Below are positions 17,105 to 25,662 of a stretch of 64,000 bases of DNA, one piece after another. Location: contig NZ_JASCQP010000005.1 in NCBI RefSeq assembly GCF_030010555.1, forward strand, positions 142,331-206,330, written 5' to 3'. A model generated the notes under the pieces. That model was not told where the DNA came from and did no database searches. It saw only the letters and a list, made by a program, of their open reading frames with translations. A program made the translations under genes and the position numbers. Position 1 is the stretch's first letter, and the number at the start of each line of letters is the position of its first letter. Source of the stretch: Halomonas rhizosphaerae (GTDB lineage: Bacteria; Pseudomonadota; Gammaproteobacteria; Pseudomonadales; Halomonadaceae).

Positions 17105-17128
17105 TGTGATCACATACGTGTGATCACA
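17105..17128. promoter_or_regulatory. Tandem perfect palindromes, predicted GntR operator
   Basis: TGTGATCACA occurs twice, at 17105-17114 and 17119-17128, separated by TACG (14-bp period). Each is a perfect 10-bp palindrome with the GT-N(2-4)-AC core typical of GntR/FCD regulators. The right copy overlaps the predicted -10 of the leftward promoter and the left copy covers the early transcribed region, the geometry of a repressor site. The divergent gene at 17232 encodes the GntR-family candidate ligand-responsive regulator. Confidence 0.85.
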
Positions 17129-17154
17129 CTAGCAGGGCCTTGCGAGAGTGGCAA
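17126..17154 (-). promoter_or_regulatory. Candidate promoter of the oxidase-transporter unit
   Basis: On the minus strand TTGCCA (17154-17149) and TAGTGT (17131-17126) are spaced 17 bp, placing +1 near 17119, inside the twin palindrome. The -35 matches consensus at five of six bases; the -10 is weaker, as expected for a regulated promoter. Confidence 0.55.
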
Positions 17155-17231
17155 CCCGGTGCGGGGCGGAGCCGCAGTGGCGCCAGTTTGGGGTATGCTG
17201 GCGGGGTGTATGACGACGACATGGCAAGCCG

Positions 17232-17885
17232 ATGGAGCAACAGACACAGGGCGAAGGGTTCTCGCCGGATACCGCCGCCACCCGGCTGCATCGGGAGCTG
17301 CGGACGAGGCTTTGCGAGGGGGATTTTGCGCCGGGAGACCTGATCTCGATACGCCGTATCGCCACCGAGTACGGTACCAGCGCGATGCCCGCCCGTGAGG
17401 CCGTGCGCTGGCTGGTGACGGAGGGGGCACTGGTCTTCTCCGACAGCCGCAAGATCCGGGTCCCCGAACTGAACCGCGAGCGCTTTCACGAGGTGCTGTT
17501 TGCGCGCAAGAGCCTCGAGACCGAAGTCTCCCGCCAGGCCTTCCCCCGGCTGACCGCCGCGGACCTGGTTGAGCTCGAGGGCATCGATGCCCGGATCAAT
17601 GCGGCCATCGAGGCCGGCGATATGCAGGCGTACATGCGTGGCAACCATCGCTTCCACTTCCTGATCTATCGACGCAGCCGCTCCCGGGTGCTGCTGCCCC
17701 TGGTCGAGCTCCTCTGGCTGCAGTACGGGCCCAGCATGCGACAGATCGGCACGCGCTGGGGCGCATCACGCATCGCCGATGACCATCATCGCGACGTGAC
17801 CCATGCCCTGTCCCGGGGCGACAGGGAGGGCTTCTGCAACGCCATTGCCGCCGATATCGAACAGGGAATGCGCCTGCTCGAGTAG
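17232..17885 (+). CDS. GntR-family (FCD-type) transcriptional regulator
   Basis: A 217-residue regulator with an N-terminal winged helix (about residues 16-78: LREGDFAPGD-like LCEGDFAPGD, YGTSAMPAREAVRWL) and an all-helical C-terminal FCD-like ligand domain (about 85-215; the HRFHFLIYR and DDHHRDVTHAL stretches carry the metal/ligand His residues). It is divergent from the PuuB-like/NhaC-like unit and 100 nt from tandem palindromes, so it probably represses that unit until an amine or its product binds. It ends 79 nt from the convergent puuA. Its SD is poor (GGCAAG). Confidence 0.85.
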   Translation: MEQQTQGEGFSPDTAATRLHRELRTRLCEGDFAPGDLISIRRIATEYGTSAMPAREAVRWLVTEGALVFSDSRKIRVPELNRERFHEVLFARKSLETEVSRQAFPRLTAADLVELEGIDARINAAIEAGDMQAYMRGNHRFHFLIYRRSRSRVLLPLVELLWLQYGPSMRQIGTRWGASRIADDHHRDVTHALSRGDREGFCNAIAADIEQGMRLLE

Positions 17886-17964
17886 GCCTGCCGCGTCGCG
17901 CGATCGGTGTCGTGACGGCGCGACAACGCTCTGCCGGCGCCCATGGAGTCCCGGGCGCCCGAGG

Positions 17965-19338
17965 TCACACGTGGCGCAGGTACCAGTCGTACTCGAGCTT
18001 GCTGACGGCCTGCATGGCCTGGTCCCGCTCGGCTCGGCGGTTGGCCAGGAAGACCGCGAGGAAGTCCGCGCCCAGCGCCTCGGCCAGGGGCTCGCTCTGC
18101 TCCAGCAGGTCCAGGGCCTGGCACCAGCTGTTGGTCAGGCTGGGCGCGGCCTGGTCATAGGCGTTGCCGGTGATGGCCGGCGGCGGCGTCAGCCGCTGCT
18201 GCAGCCCGTGGTCGATGGCGCCGAGCAGGGTCGCCAGCAGCAGGTAGGGGTTGACGTCGGCGCCGGCCACCCGGTGCTCGATGCGCCGCGCCGCGTTGGG
18301 TCCCGAGGGGATGCGCAGCGCCACCGAGCGGTTGTCGTAGCCCCAGGTCGGGGCCATCGGCACATAGAGCCCGGGCTGGAAGCGGCGGAAGGAGTTGAGG
18401 TTGGGGGCGAAGAGCGCCATGGAGGCCGGCATCAGCTCGAGCAGCCCGGCCACGGCGTGCTGCATCAGCGGCGTGCCGAGCGGGGCGTCGTCCTCGGCCG
18501 CGAAGACGTTGTTCCCGGCTTCGTCGAGCAGGCTGATATGGACGTGGGTGCCGTTGCCGGCTTCCTGGCCATAGGGCTTGGCCATGAAGGTGGCCTCGAA
18601 ACCATGGTGCAGGGCCACGCCCTTGATCAGGCGCTTGAGCAGCACCGCGCTGTCGCAGGCCGCCAGGGCATCATCGCAGTGGATCAGGTTGATCTCGAAC
18701 TGTCCCGGGGCGCACTCCTTGAGGGCGGTGTCCAGCGGCAGCCGCTGGGTCCGGGCGGCGGCATGGATCTCCTCGAGCAGCTCGGCATACTCGTCGAGCT
18801 CGTTGATCGAATAGAGCTGGCTCTGGGCGGCGCGCTCGCCGGTCGCCGGCGAGCAGGGCGGCTGGACCATGCCCAGGGCGTCCCGGCGGCGGTCGACGAG
18901 GCTGAACTCCATCTCCACGGCCACCACCGGCGTCAGCCCGTCGCGACGGAAGCGCTCCAGCACCCGGGCGAGCACCTGGCGGGGGTCGGCGAAGAAGGGC
19001 GCCCCGTCGGCCTCGGTCATGGTCATCAGCAGCTGCGCCTGGCGGGCGTCGCGCAGCCAGGGGCTCGGCATCAGGCTGCCCGCCACCGGGCGGCAGACCC
19101 GGTCGCTGTCGCCGATCGAGAGGCCCAGGCCCGTGGCCTCGATGGTATTGCCCAGGATATCCAGGGCGAAAACCGAGGCCGGCAGGTTGACCCCGTCACG
19201 GAAGGCCTTCTCGAGGTTGTCGCGGGGGATGCGCTTGCCGCGCAGCACGCCGTTCAGGTCGCTGATCAGCAGGTCGACGCTGTCCACGTCGGGATGGCGG
19301 TCGAGGAAGTCGCGGGCTTCATCGGCAGGGGAGGACAT
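17965..19338 (-). CDS. puuA: Gamma-glutamylputrescine synthetase
   Basis: A 457-residue glutamine-synthetase-fold ligase joining glutamate to putrescine with ATP, first step of the Puu pathway. It resembles E. coli PuuA (472 residues) closely: NLPASVFALDI, TGLGLSIGDSDRVC, FFADPRQVL, GNGTHVHISLLD, SVALRIPSG and EHRVAGADVNPYL. Metal-ligand motifs EME (VEMEFSLV), FEINL and HVH are present. It is divergent from puuD, with a 257-bp AT-rich control region between them, and convergent with the GntR gene. A second, more distant synthetase lies at 1386-2753, which suggests two amine substrates. Confidence 0.9.
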   Translation of the reverse strand: MSSPADEARDFLDRHPDVDSVDLLISDLNGVLRGKRIPRDNLEKAFRDGVNLPASVFALDILGNTIEATGLGLSIGDSDRVCRPVAGSLMPSPWLRDARQAQLLMTMTEADGAPFFADPRQVLARVLERFRRDGLTPVVAVEMEFSLVDRRRDALGMVQPPCSPATGERAAQSQLYSINELDEYAELLEEIHAAARTQRLPLDTALKECAPGQFEINLIHCDDALAACDSAVLLKRLIKGVALHHGFEATFMAKPYGQEAGNGTHVHISLLDEAGNNVFAAEDDAPLGTPLMQHAVAGLLELMPASMALFAPNLNSFRRFQPGLYVPMAPTWGYDNRSVALRIPSGPNAARRIEHRVAGADVNPYLLLATLLGAIDHGLQQRLTPPPAITGNAYDQAAPSLTNSWCQALDLLEQSEPLAEALGADFLAVFLANRRAERDQAMQAVSKLEYDWYLRHV

Positions 19339-19379
19339 GGGGCCACCTATCGGCTTGGGGTCATTGTTCGATGGCTGTC

Positions 19380-19408
19380 ATCTTTGAAGCACACACTCAT
19401 GTTGTCAA
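19380..19408 (-). promoter_or_regulatory. Candidate puuA promoter
   Basis: Minus-strand TTGACA (19408-19403), a perfect -35, is followed after 17 bp by AAAGAT (19385-19380), a weak -10. It is about 40 nt upstream of the puuA start, in a stretch markedly more AT-rich than its surroundings (19380-19590), where PuuR-type operators would be expected. Confidence 0.35.
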
Positions 19409-19595
19409 ATCTTTTACGTATTTCGCCAGGCGTCGGCGACCTTTCGGACTTTTCCATGTCAATTTTATCCTATTATTACAGTCACCTGATGGATATCTAT
19501 GGTGACGGGGTGTCGATGGGGGTTGGCAAGGTTAATCAACGGATATATGTTGAGCAAAGCATAACAATCATCACGCGTGTTTCGAGGAGACCGCC

Positions 19596-20363
19596 ATGCG
19601 CACCCGACCCCTGGTAGGCGTGATCGCCTGCCGGCGCGAGGTGGAAGGCCACCCCGCGCACATGGTCACCGACAAGTACCTCTCCACCCTGTGCGACTAT
19701 GGCCTGGCGCCGGTGATCCTGCCGGTGTGGGAGGACGCGGTGGAGAGCGAGCTGCTGGCGTCGCTCGACGGCCTGCTGCTCACCGGCAGCTACACCAACG
19801 TCGAGCCGCAGCGTTACGGTGCCGAACGGGCCCCGGAGAACACCCGGGATGACCCCCATCGCGATGCCGCGGCGCTGGGCTGGATTCCCGCCGCCCTGGA
19901 CCTGGGGCTTCCGCTGCTGGGCATCTGCCGCGGCTTCCAGGAGCTCAACGTGGCCTTCGGCGGCACCCTGCACCAGGCGGTGCAGCGGGTGCCGGGTATG
20001 CTCGACCACCGTGAGCCGGAAGGCGACCGCGAGGCGAAGTATGCCCCGAGCCACGACATCTCGCTGGTGCCCGGCGGGCGGCTCGCCGCGCTCCATCCCG
20101 AGCCGGCGTCCCGGGTCAACTCCCTGCACCAGCAGGGCATCGCCGAGCTGGGGCCGGGGCTCGTCGCCGAGGCCCTGGCCCAGGACGGGCTCGTCGAGGC
20201 GATCTCGGTCGCGGGTGCACCGGGTTTCACCCTGGCGGTGCAGTGGCACCCCGAATGGAAGCCCCGCGAGCACCCGCTCTATGACGCCCTGTTCCGGGCC
20301 TTCGCCGCGGCCTGCCAGGCCCATCGCGGTGCCCGCATCCCGTCACCCGCCGTCGACGCCTGA
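19596..20363 (+). CDS. puuD: Gamma-glutamyl-GABA hydrolase (PuuD/SpuA)
   Basis: A 255-residue class I glutamine-amidotransferase-like hydrolase that frees GABA from gamma-glutamyl-GABA. The catalytic triad is visible: Cys111 in LLGICRGFQE, His218 and Glu220 in VQWHPEW. Length equals E. coli PuuD (254). ATG 19596 follows SD CGAGGAGA. It heads a tight operon with the aminotransferase (28-nt gap) and the aldehyde dehydrogenase (ATGA overlap), and is divergent from puuA, so synthesis and release of the glutamyl carrier are probably co-regulated by the PuuR-like repressor at 23630. Confidence 0.93.
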   Translation: MRTRPLVGVIACRREVEGHPAHMVTDKYLSTLCDYGLAPVILPVWEDAVESELLASLDGLLLTGSYTNVEPQRYGAERAPENTRDDPHRDAAALGWIPAALDLGLPLLGICRGFQELNVAFGGTLHQAVQRVPGMLDHREPEGDREAKYAPSHDISLVPGGRLAALHPEPASRVNSLHQQGIAELGPGLVAEALAQDGLVEAISVAGAPGFTLAVQWHPEWKPREHPLYDALFRAFAAACQAHRGARIPSPAVDA

Positions 20364-20391
20364 GGCCATTGCCTCGACCCGGAGAGCCATC

Positions 20392-21795
20392 ATGTCCCAT
20401 TCGCTTCAGGCACTGGACCGCGCCCACCACCTGCACCCCTTCACCGACTTCAAGGCATTGGGCGAGGAGGGCAGCCGCATCATCGAACGCGCCGAGGGGG
20501 TCTACATCCACGACGCCGAGGGCAATCGGCTCCTCGACGGCATGGCGGGCCTGTGGTGCGTCAACCTGGGCTACGGGCGCGTGGAGTTGGTGACGGCCGC
20601 CACCGAGCAGATGCGCCGGCTGCCCTACTACAACAACTTCTTCAAGACCACGCACCCACCGGCGGTGAGGCTCGCCGAGAAGCTCTGCGCCCTGGCGCCG
20701 GCACACCTCAACCACGTCTTCTTCACCGGCTCCGGCTCCGAGGCCAACGACACCGTGCTGCGCATGGTGCGCCGCTACTGGACACTCAAGGGCAAGCCGG
20801 AGAAGCATTGGGTGATCGGCCGCGAGAACGGCTACCACGGCTCCACCGTCGCCGGCATGAGCCTGGGTGGCATGGCGCCGATGCACGACCAGGGCGGCCC
20901 CTGCGTGCCGGGCATCACCCATGTGCGTCAGCCCTACTGGTTTGGAGAGGGGCGGTTCGGCGATGTGCGCGATCAGGATCCCGAGGCCTTCGGTCGCCAG
21001 TGCGCCGCGGCCATCGAGGAGAAGATCCTGGAGCTCGGCGAGGAGACCGTCGCGGCCTTCATCGCCGAGCCGGTGCAGGGCGCCGGCGGCGCCATCATGC
21101 CGCCGGCGAGTTACTGGCCGGCGGTCAAGGAGGTTCTCTCGCGCTACGACATCCTGCTGGTGGTGGACGAGGTGATCTGCGGCTTCGGCCGCCTGGGCGA
21201 GTGGTTCGGCAGCGTTCACTATGATCTCGCCCCCGACCTGATGCCCATCGCCAAGGGGCTCTCCTCCGGCTACCTGCCCATCGGCGGGGTGCTGGTCGGC
21301 GATCGGGTCGCCGACACCCTGATCCAGGAGGGTGGCGAGTTCTTCCACGGCTTCACCTACTCCGGCCACCCGGTGTGCGCCGCGGTGGCGCTGAAGAACC
21401 TGGAGCTCATGGAGGCCGAAGGCGTGGTCGAGCGGGTCCGCGACGAGCTGGGGCCCTACCTGGCGCGCCGCTGGGCCACGCTCGCCGACCATCCCCTCGT
21501 CGGCGAGGCCCGCTCGCTGGGGCTGATGGGGGCCCTGGAGCTCATCGACCCGGCCAGCGGCGAGCGCTTCGACAAGGCCCTCGCCGCTGGCAACCTGTGC
21601 CGCGACATCAGCTTCCGCCGTGGCCTGGTGATGCGCTCGGTGGGTGATACGATGATCATCGCCCCGCCCCTGGTGATCACCCGCGAGCAGATCGATGACC
21701 TGGTGACCCTGGCCCGTGAGGCGCTGGACGAGACCGCCCGGTGCCTGGTGCCGAGGGCCGCCGACGAACCGCAACCCGAGGAGAGACCCGCATGA
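20392..21795 (+). CDS. spuC: Class III aminotransferase, putrescine--pyruvate type (SpuC-like)
   Basis: A 467-residue PLP-dependent omega-aminotransferase. Visible are FFTGSGSEANDT (about 110-121), the pyridine-N Asp259 in VVDEVICGFGR, and PLP Lys288 in PIAKGLSSGY. SpuC transfers an amino group of putrescine (or related diamines) to pyruvate, giving 4-aminobutanal directly and bypassing glutamylation. Its presence beside puuD and puuC means both the direct and glutamylated routes may feed the same dehydrogenase. The stop overlaps the start of puuC (ATGA at 21792-21795). Assignment to putrescine rather than beta-alanine or taurine is by family resemblance and context. Confidence 0.88.
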   Translation: MSHSLQALDRAHHLHPFTDFKALGEEGSRIIERAEGVYIHDAEGNRLLDGMAGLWCVNLGYGRVELVTAATEQMRRLPYYNNFFKTTHPPAVRLAEKLCALAPAHLNHVFFTGSGSEANDTVLRMVRRYWTLKGKPEKHWVIGRENGYHGSTVAGMSLGGMAPMHDQGGPCVPGITHVRQPYWFGEGRFGDVRDQDPEAFGRQCAAAIEEKILELGEETVAAFIAEPVQGAGGAIMPPASYWPAVKEVLSRYDILLVVDEVICGFGRLGEWFGSVHYDLAPDLMPIAKGLSSGYLPIGGVLVGDRVADTLIQEGGEFFHGFTYSGHPVCAAVALKNLELMEAEGVVERVRDELGPYLARRWATLADHPLVGEARSLGLMGALELIDPASGERFDKALAAGNLCRDISFRRGLVMRSVGDTMIIAPPLVITREQIDDLVTLAREALDETARCLVPRAADEPQPEERPA

Positions 21796-23300
21796 GCCGT
21801 CCCGACCCCCCCAAGACGCTGGCAGACTGGCAGGCCCTGGCCGATGCCGTGACGCCGGGCCTGGAGGCCCGCGCCTTTATCGACGACACCTTCGTCGAGG
21901 CCGTCAGCGGCGAGACCTTCGAGACCCTTAATCCCGCCACCGGCGAGCGCCTGGCCCGGGTCGCCAGCTGCGACGCCGCCGACGCCGAGCTGGCCGTGGG
22001 CCATGCCCGGGCGACCTTCGACGGCGGCGCTTGGTCGCGCCTGGCGCCGGGGCGGCGCAAGAAGGTGCTGCTGCGCCTGGCCGACCTGATGGAGGCCAAC
22101 AAGCACGAGCTGGCGCTGCTCGACACCCTGGACATGGGCAAGCCGGTGGGCAGCTCGCTGGGCGACATGGCCGGGGCCATCGGCTGCATCCGCTACCAGG
22201 CGGAGTGCATCGACAAGCTCTACGGCGAGGTGGCCCCTACCGGGGAGGAGACCCTGGCGCTGGTACTGCGCGAGCCGCTGGGCGTGGTGGCCTCCATCGT
22301 GCCCTGGAACTTCCCGCTGATGATGACCGCCTGGAAGATCGCCCCGGCGCTGGCCGCCGGCAACAGCGTCATCTTGAAGCCCTCGGAGAAGTCACCGCTC
22401 TCGGCGCTGCGCCTGGCCCAGCTGGCCCGTGAGGCGGGGCTGCCCCGCGGCGTCTTCCAGGTGCTGCCGGGCTTCGGCCACACCGTCGGCAAGGCGCTGG
22501 CGCTCTCCATGCAGGTCGACTGCCTGGCCTTCACCGGCTCCACCGGGGTGGGCAAGCAGCTGATGCAGTATGCCGGCCAGTCCAACCTCAAGCGCCTCTA
22601 CCTGGAGTGCGGCGGCAAGAGCCCCAATCTGGTCTTCGCCGACTGCAGGGACCTGGACAGGGTCGCCCGCCATGCCGCCGAGGCGATCTTCCACAATCAG
22701 GGGGAGGTGTGCATCGCCGGTTCCCGCCTGCTGGTGGAGAACTCGATCCGCGAGGCCTTCGTCGAGAAGGTGCTGGCCGCCGCCGAGACGATGCAGCCCG
22801 GCGACCCGCTCGACCCCGAGAGCTTCATGGGGGCGATCGTCGACGAGGCCCAGTACCGCCGGATCCTCGACTACATCCGCCGCGGAGTGGAGGAGGGCGC
22901 CCGGTTGCGTACCGGGGGCCAGGCGCTGGAGGGCAAGGGGCTGTTCATTCCTCCTACGGTGTTCGACGGCGTGACCCCGGCGATGGCCATTGGCCGCGAG
23001 GAGGTCTTCGGCCCGGTGCTCTCGGTGTTCGGCTTCGACAGCGAGGAGGAGGCCATCGCCCTGGCCAACGACAGCGACTTCGGCCTGGCCGCGGGCCTGT
23101 GGAGCCAGGATATCGATCGCATCATGCGTGTGACGCGTCGGCTGGCCTCCGGCCAGGTGTTCGTCAACAACTGGGCCGGCGGCGACCAGACCATGCCCTT
23201 CGGCGGGGTCAAGCAGTCCGGCAACGGCCGCGACAAGTCCCACCACTCCCTGGAGGAGTACTCCGACCTCAAGAGCGTCTGGATGTCGCTCGCCACCTGA
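21792..23300 (+). CDS. puuC: Gamma-glutamyl-aminobutyraldehyde dehydrogenase
   Basis: A 502-residue NAD(P)-dependent aldehyde dehydrogenase oxidising gamma-glutamyl-aminobutyraldehyde or 4-aminobutanal to the acid. Catalytic Cys307 (GEVCIAGSR) and general-base Glu272 (LECGGKSPN) are in place, as are IVPWNFPLMM and FTGSTGVGK for cofactor binding. Length matches PuuC/KauB (495-497). Translationally coupled to the aminotransferase, it is the last gene before an intrinsic terminator. Family members accept several omega-aminoaldehydes, so it can serve both the PuuB and SpuC branches. Confidence 0.92.
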   Translation: MSRPDPPKTLADWQALADAVTPGLEARAFIDDTFVEAVSGETFETLNPATGERLARVASCDAADAELAVGHARATFDGGAWSRLAPGRRKKVLLRLADLMEANKHELALLDTLDMGKPVGSSLGDMAGAIGCIRYQAECIDKLYGEVAPTGEETLALVLREPLGVVASIVPWNFPLMMTAWKIAPALAAGNSVILKPSEKSPLSALRLAQLAREAGLPRGVFQVLPGFGHTVGKALALSMQVDCLAFTGSTGVGKQLMQYAGQSNLKRLYLECGGKSPNLVFADCRDLDRVARHAAEAIFHNQGEVCIAGSRLLVENSIREAFVEKVLAAAETMQPGDPLDPESFMGAIVDEAQYRRILDYIRRGVEEGARLRTGGQALEGKGLFIPPTVFDGVTPAMAIGREEVFGPVLSVFGFDSEEEAIALANDSDFGLAAGLWSQDIDRIMRVTRRLASGQVFVNNWAGGDQTMPFGGVKQSGNGRDKSHHSLEEYSDLKSVWMSLAT

Positions 23301-23328
23301 CCCGCGCTCCACTGTATGAAAGCGTAGA

Positions 23329-23358
23329 GGCCGGCACCCGAGTGCCGGCCTTGTCTTT
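23329..23358 (+). terminator. Intrinsic terminator after puuD-spuC-puuC
   Basis: GGCCGGCAC (23329-23337) and GTGCCGGCC (23342-23350) form a 9-bp stem with loop CCGA, followed by TTGTCTTT. Confidence 0.85.
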
Positions 23359-23382
23359 GTACTGATAATAATATCTGTACAG
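23358..23382. promoter_or_regulatory. AT-rich inverted repeat upstream of a small gene
   Basis: TGTAC (23358-23362) and GTACA (23377-23381) flank a 14-bp AT-rich core containing several -10-like hexamers (GATAAT, TAATAT). CTGTACAG at 23375-23382 is itself palindromic. This may be the promoter/operator for the DUF6435 gene; no good -35 could be fixed. Confidence 0.3.
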
Positions 23383-23450
23383 CTTGTGCATAGCCTTTTA
23401 CCTCCGGGGCGAGTAGCCTGTAAGGACATTCCCCGGCAGGAGACAGCGCC

Positions 23451-23621
23451 ATGTTCGGACTCTTCAAGAGCGACCCGTCGAAGAAGCTGCAGAAGGCCTA
23501 CGAGCAGAAGCTCGAGCAGGCCATGCTGGCCGCCCGCAACGGCGACATGCGCGCCAACGCCTCCCTGACCGAGGAGGCGGAGGCACTGCGCGAGGAGATC
23601 GAGAAGCTCAAGGCGTCCTGA
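23451..23621 (+). CDS. Small DUF6435 (Lacal_2735-type) protein
   Basis: A 56-residue reading frame starting MFGLFKSDPSKKLQKAY and ending EEIEKLKAS: highly charged, Lys/Glu-rich and predicted to form a helical hairpin. This fits the Lacal_2735/DUF6435 family of small cytoplasmic proteins of unknown function, which share MFGLFK at the N terminus. SD GGCAGGAGA precedes ATG 23451. It sits alone between the puuC terminator and the convergent PuuR-like gene, 8 nt from its stop. Codon use is like the neighbours. No function can be assigned. Confidence 0.8.
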   Translation: MFGLFKSDPSKKLQKAYEQKLEQAMLAARNGDMRANASLTEEAEALREEIEKLKAS

Positions 23622-23629
23622 GGGACGGG

Positions 23630-24181
23630 TCAGAAGGTCCGCGCCGGGGTCGCGCAGCTGACCAGGCGGCAGGGCTCGCGGCCGGGGTTGCGGAAGCGGT
23701 GGGGGACGTTGGTCTCGAAGTAGTAGGCCTCGCCGGGACCCAGCACCCGGGCGTCGGCGCCGATGGTGATCTCGATCTCGCCCTCCAGCACCACGCCCGC
23801 CTCCTCGCCCTGGTGGGCGATCATCTCGCGGCCGGTGTCGGCCCCGGGCGGGTAGGTCTCGATCATGAAGGCCAGGGCGCGATCGCGGCGATCGGCGCCC
23901 ACCAGCTTGTAGATGACGTCGCCGGAGCCCACGTCGGCCAGCTCCTCGGCCGAGTAGAACACCCGTCGTCCGTTCTCCAGGTCCATGGTGAAGAAGTCCC
24001 CGACGCTCATGGGAATGGCGTCGAGGATCTTCTTCAGCGAGCTGACCGAGGGGCTCACCTTGCCCTGCTCGATCAGCGACAGGCTGGAGTGGGTGACCCC
24101 GCAGCGCTTGGCCAGCTCGCGCTGGGAGATGCCCTTCAGGGTGCGCAGGGCGCGCAGTCGCGCGCCGACATCATCCGACAT
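23630..24181 (-). CDS. puuR: XRE-cupin transcriptional repressor, PuuR-like
   Basis: A 183-residue regulator with an N-terminal helix-turn-helix (about residues 7-60: LRTLKGISQRELAKRCGV, LSLIEQGKVSPSV) and a C-terminal cupin (about 110-178: HQGEEAGVVLEGE, GPGEAYYFETNVPHRF). Length and layout match E. coli PuuR (185 residues), the putrescine-responsive repressor of puu genes. It lies at the end of the amine region, convergent with the small DUF6435 gene and 26 nt before gatB on the same strand. Target sites are expected in the AT-rich puuA-puuD interval. Confidence 0.85.
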   Translation of the reverse strand: MSDDVGARLRALRTLKGISQRELAKRCGVTHSSLSLIEQGKVSPSVSSLKKILDAIPMSVGDFFTMDLENGRRVFYSAEELADVGSGDVIYKLVGADRRDRALAFMIETYPPGADTGREMIAHQGEEAGVVLEGEIEITIGADARVLGPGEAYYFETNVPHRFRNPGREPCRLVSCATPARTF

Positions 24182-24207
24182 CCGGTTCTCCTTCCCTCAG
24201 CGCGGGA

Positions 24208-25662
24208 TCAGCACAGCGCGTCGAGCTTCTCTTTCAGCAGGGCATTCACCTGCTGGGGGTTGGCGGTACCCCGCGAGGCCTTCATCACCTGGCCGACGAA
24301 GTAGCCGATCATCTTGCCGCGCTTGTCGGGCTCGGCATCCCGGTATTGCGCCACCTGGGCGGGGCTGTCCGCGATCACCTGGTCGATCATCGCCTCGATG
24401 GCGCCGGTATCGGTGACCTGCTTGAGCCCCTTGGCCTCGATCACCTCGTCGGCACTGTCGCCCTCGCCGTTCCACAGTGCCTGGAAGACCTGCTTGGCGG
24501 CCTTGCCGTTGATGGTGTCATCCATCACCCGACTGACCAGCTCGCCGAGCTGGGTCGCCGAGACCGGGCTGTCCTGGATCGGCAGGCCCTCGCGGTTCAG
24601 GGCGCCGGAGAGCTCGCCCTGTACCCAGTTGGCGGCCAGCTTGGCATCGCCACACACCTCCTTGACCACCTCGAAGTACTCGGCCATCTCGCGGCTCGCC
24701 GAGAGCACCCCGGCGTCGTAGGCGGAGAGGCCCAGCGCCTCCTGGAAGCGGGCGCGCTTGTCGGCGGGCAGCTCCGGCAGGTTGTCGCGCAGGTGGTCGA
24801 CGTAGGCCCGGTCGAGCTCCACCGGCAGCAGGTCGGGGCAGGGAAAGTAGCGGTAGTCGTTGGCCTGCTCCTTGGTGCGCATGCTGCGGGTCTCGTCACG
24901 CTCGGGGTCGAACAGGCGGGTCTCCTGGACCACCTCGCCGCCGTCCTCGAGCAGCTCGATCTGGCGCTCCACCTCGAAGGCGATGGCGCGCTCGACGAAG
25001 CGGAAGGAGTTGACGTTCTTGATCTCGGTGCGGGTGCCGAAGCTCGCCTGTCCCCTGGGACGCACCGAGACGTTGACGTCGCAGCGCATCGAGCCCTCGG
25101 CCATGTTGCCGTCGGAGATCCCGAGATACGTCACGATGGAGTGGATGGCCTTGAGGTAGGCCGCGGCCTCCTTGGCCGAGCGCATGTCCGGCTCGGAGAC
25201 GATCTCCAGCAGCGGGGTGCCGGCGCGGTTGAGGTCGATGCCGGTCATGCCGTGGAAGTCCTCGTGCAGCGACTTGCCGGCATCCTCCTCCAGGTGGGCG
25301 TGATGCACGCGGATGCGCTTGGTCTCGCCGTCCTCCAGAGTGATCTCCACCTCGCCTGGGCCGACGATAGGATGATACATCTGGCTGGTCTGATAGCCCT
25401 TGGGCAGGTCGGGGTAGAAGTAGTTCTTGCGGTCGAACACCGACACCTCGGGGATCTCGGCATGGATCCCCAGCCCGAACTGCACGGCCATGGCCACCGC
25501 GGCCTCGTTGAGCACCGGCAGCACGCCGGGGAGCCCCAGGTCCACGGCGCACGCCTGGCTGTTGGGCTCGGCGCCGAAGGCGGTGGAGGCGCCGGAGAAG
25601 ATCTTCGACTTGGTGGCGAGCTGGACGTGGACCTCCAGCCCGATCACGGTTTCCCATTGCAT
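24208..25662 (-). CDS. gatB: Aspartyl/glutamyl-tRNA amidotransferase subunit B
   Basis: A 484-residue GatB with the N-terminal synthetase-like core ([44 protein letters not shown]) and the C-terminal YqeY-type tail domain (about 335-484). It binds misacylated Glu-tRNA(Gln) or Asp-tRNA(Asn) and phosphorylates the acyl group before amidation by GatA. Its start overlaps the gatA stop (25662), so gatC, gatA and gatB form one operon reading leftward. Confidence 0.97.
   Translation of the reverse strand: MQWETVIGLEVHVQLATKSKIFSGASTAFGAEPNSQACAVDLGLPGVLPVLNEAAVAMAVQFGLGIHAEIPEVSVFDRKNYFYPDLPKGYQTSQMYHPIVGPGEVEITLEDGETKRIRVHHAHLEEDAGKSLHEDFHGMTGIDLNRAGTPLLEIVSEPDMRSAKEAAAYLKAIHSIVTYLGISDGNMAEGSMRCDVNVSVRPRGQASFGTRTEIKNVNSFRFVERAIAFEVERQIELLEDGGEVVQETRLFDPERDETRSMRTKEQANDYRYFPCPDLLPVELDRAYVDHLRDNLPELPADKRARFQEALGLSAYDAGVLSASREMAEYFEVVKEVCGDAKLAANWVQGELSGALNREGLPIQDSPVSATQLGELVSRVMDDTINGKAAKQVFQALWNGEGDSADEVIEAKGLKQVTDTGAIEAMIDQVIADSPAQVAQYRDAEPDKRGKMIGYFVGQVMKASRGTANPQQVNALLKEKLDALC

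Noticed and set aside
17148..17164. A sigma-54-like element (TGGCA...GC) near the GntR gene
   Set aside because: The spacing between the GG and GC dinucleotides is wrong by one base, and a better sigma-70 promoter overlaps on the other strand.
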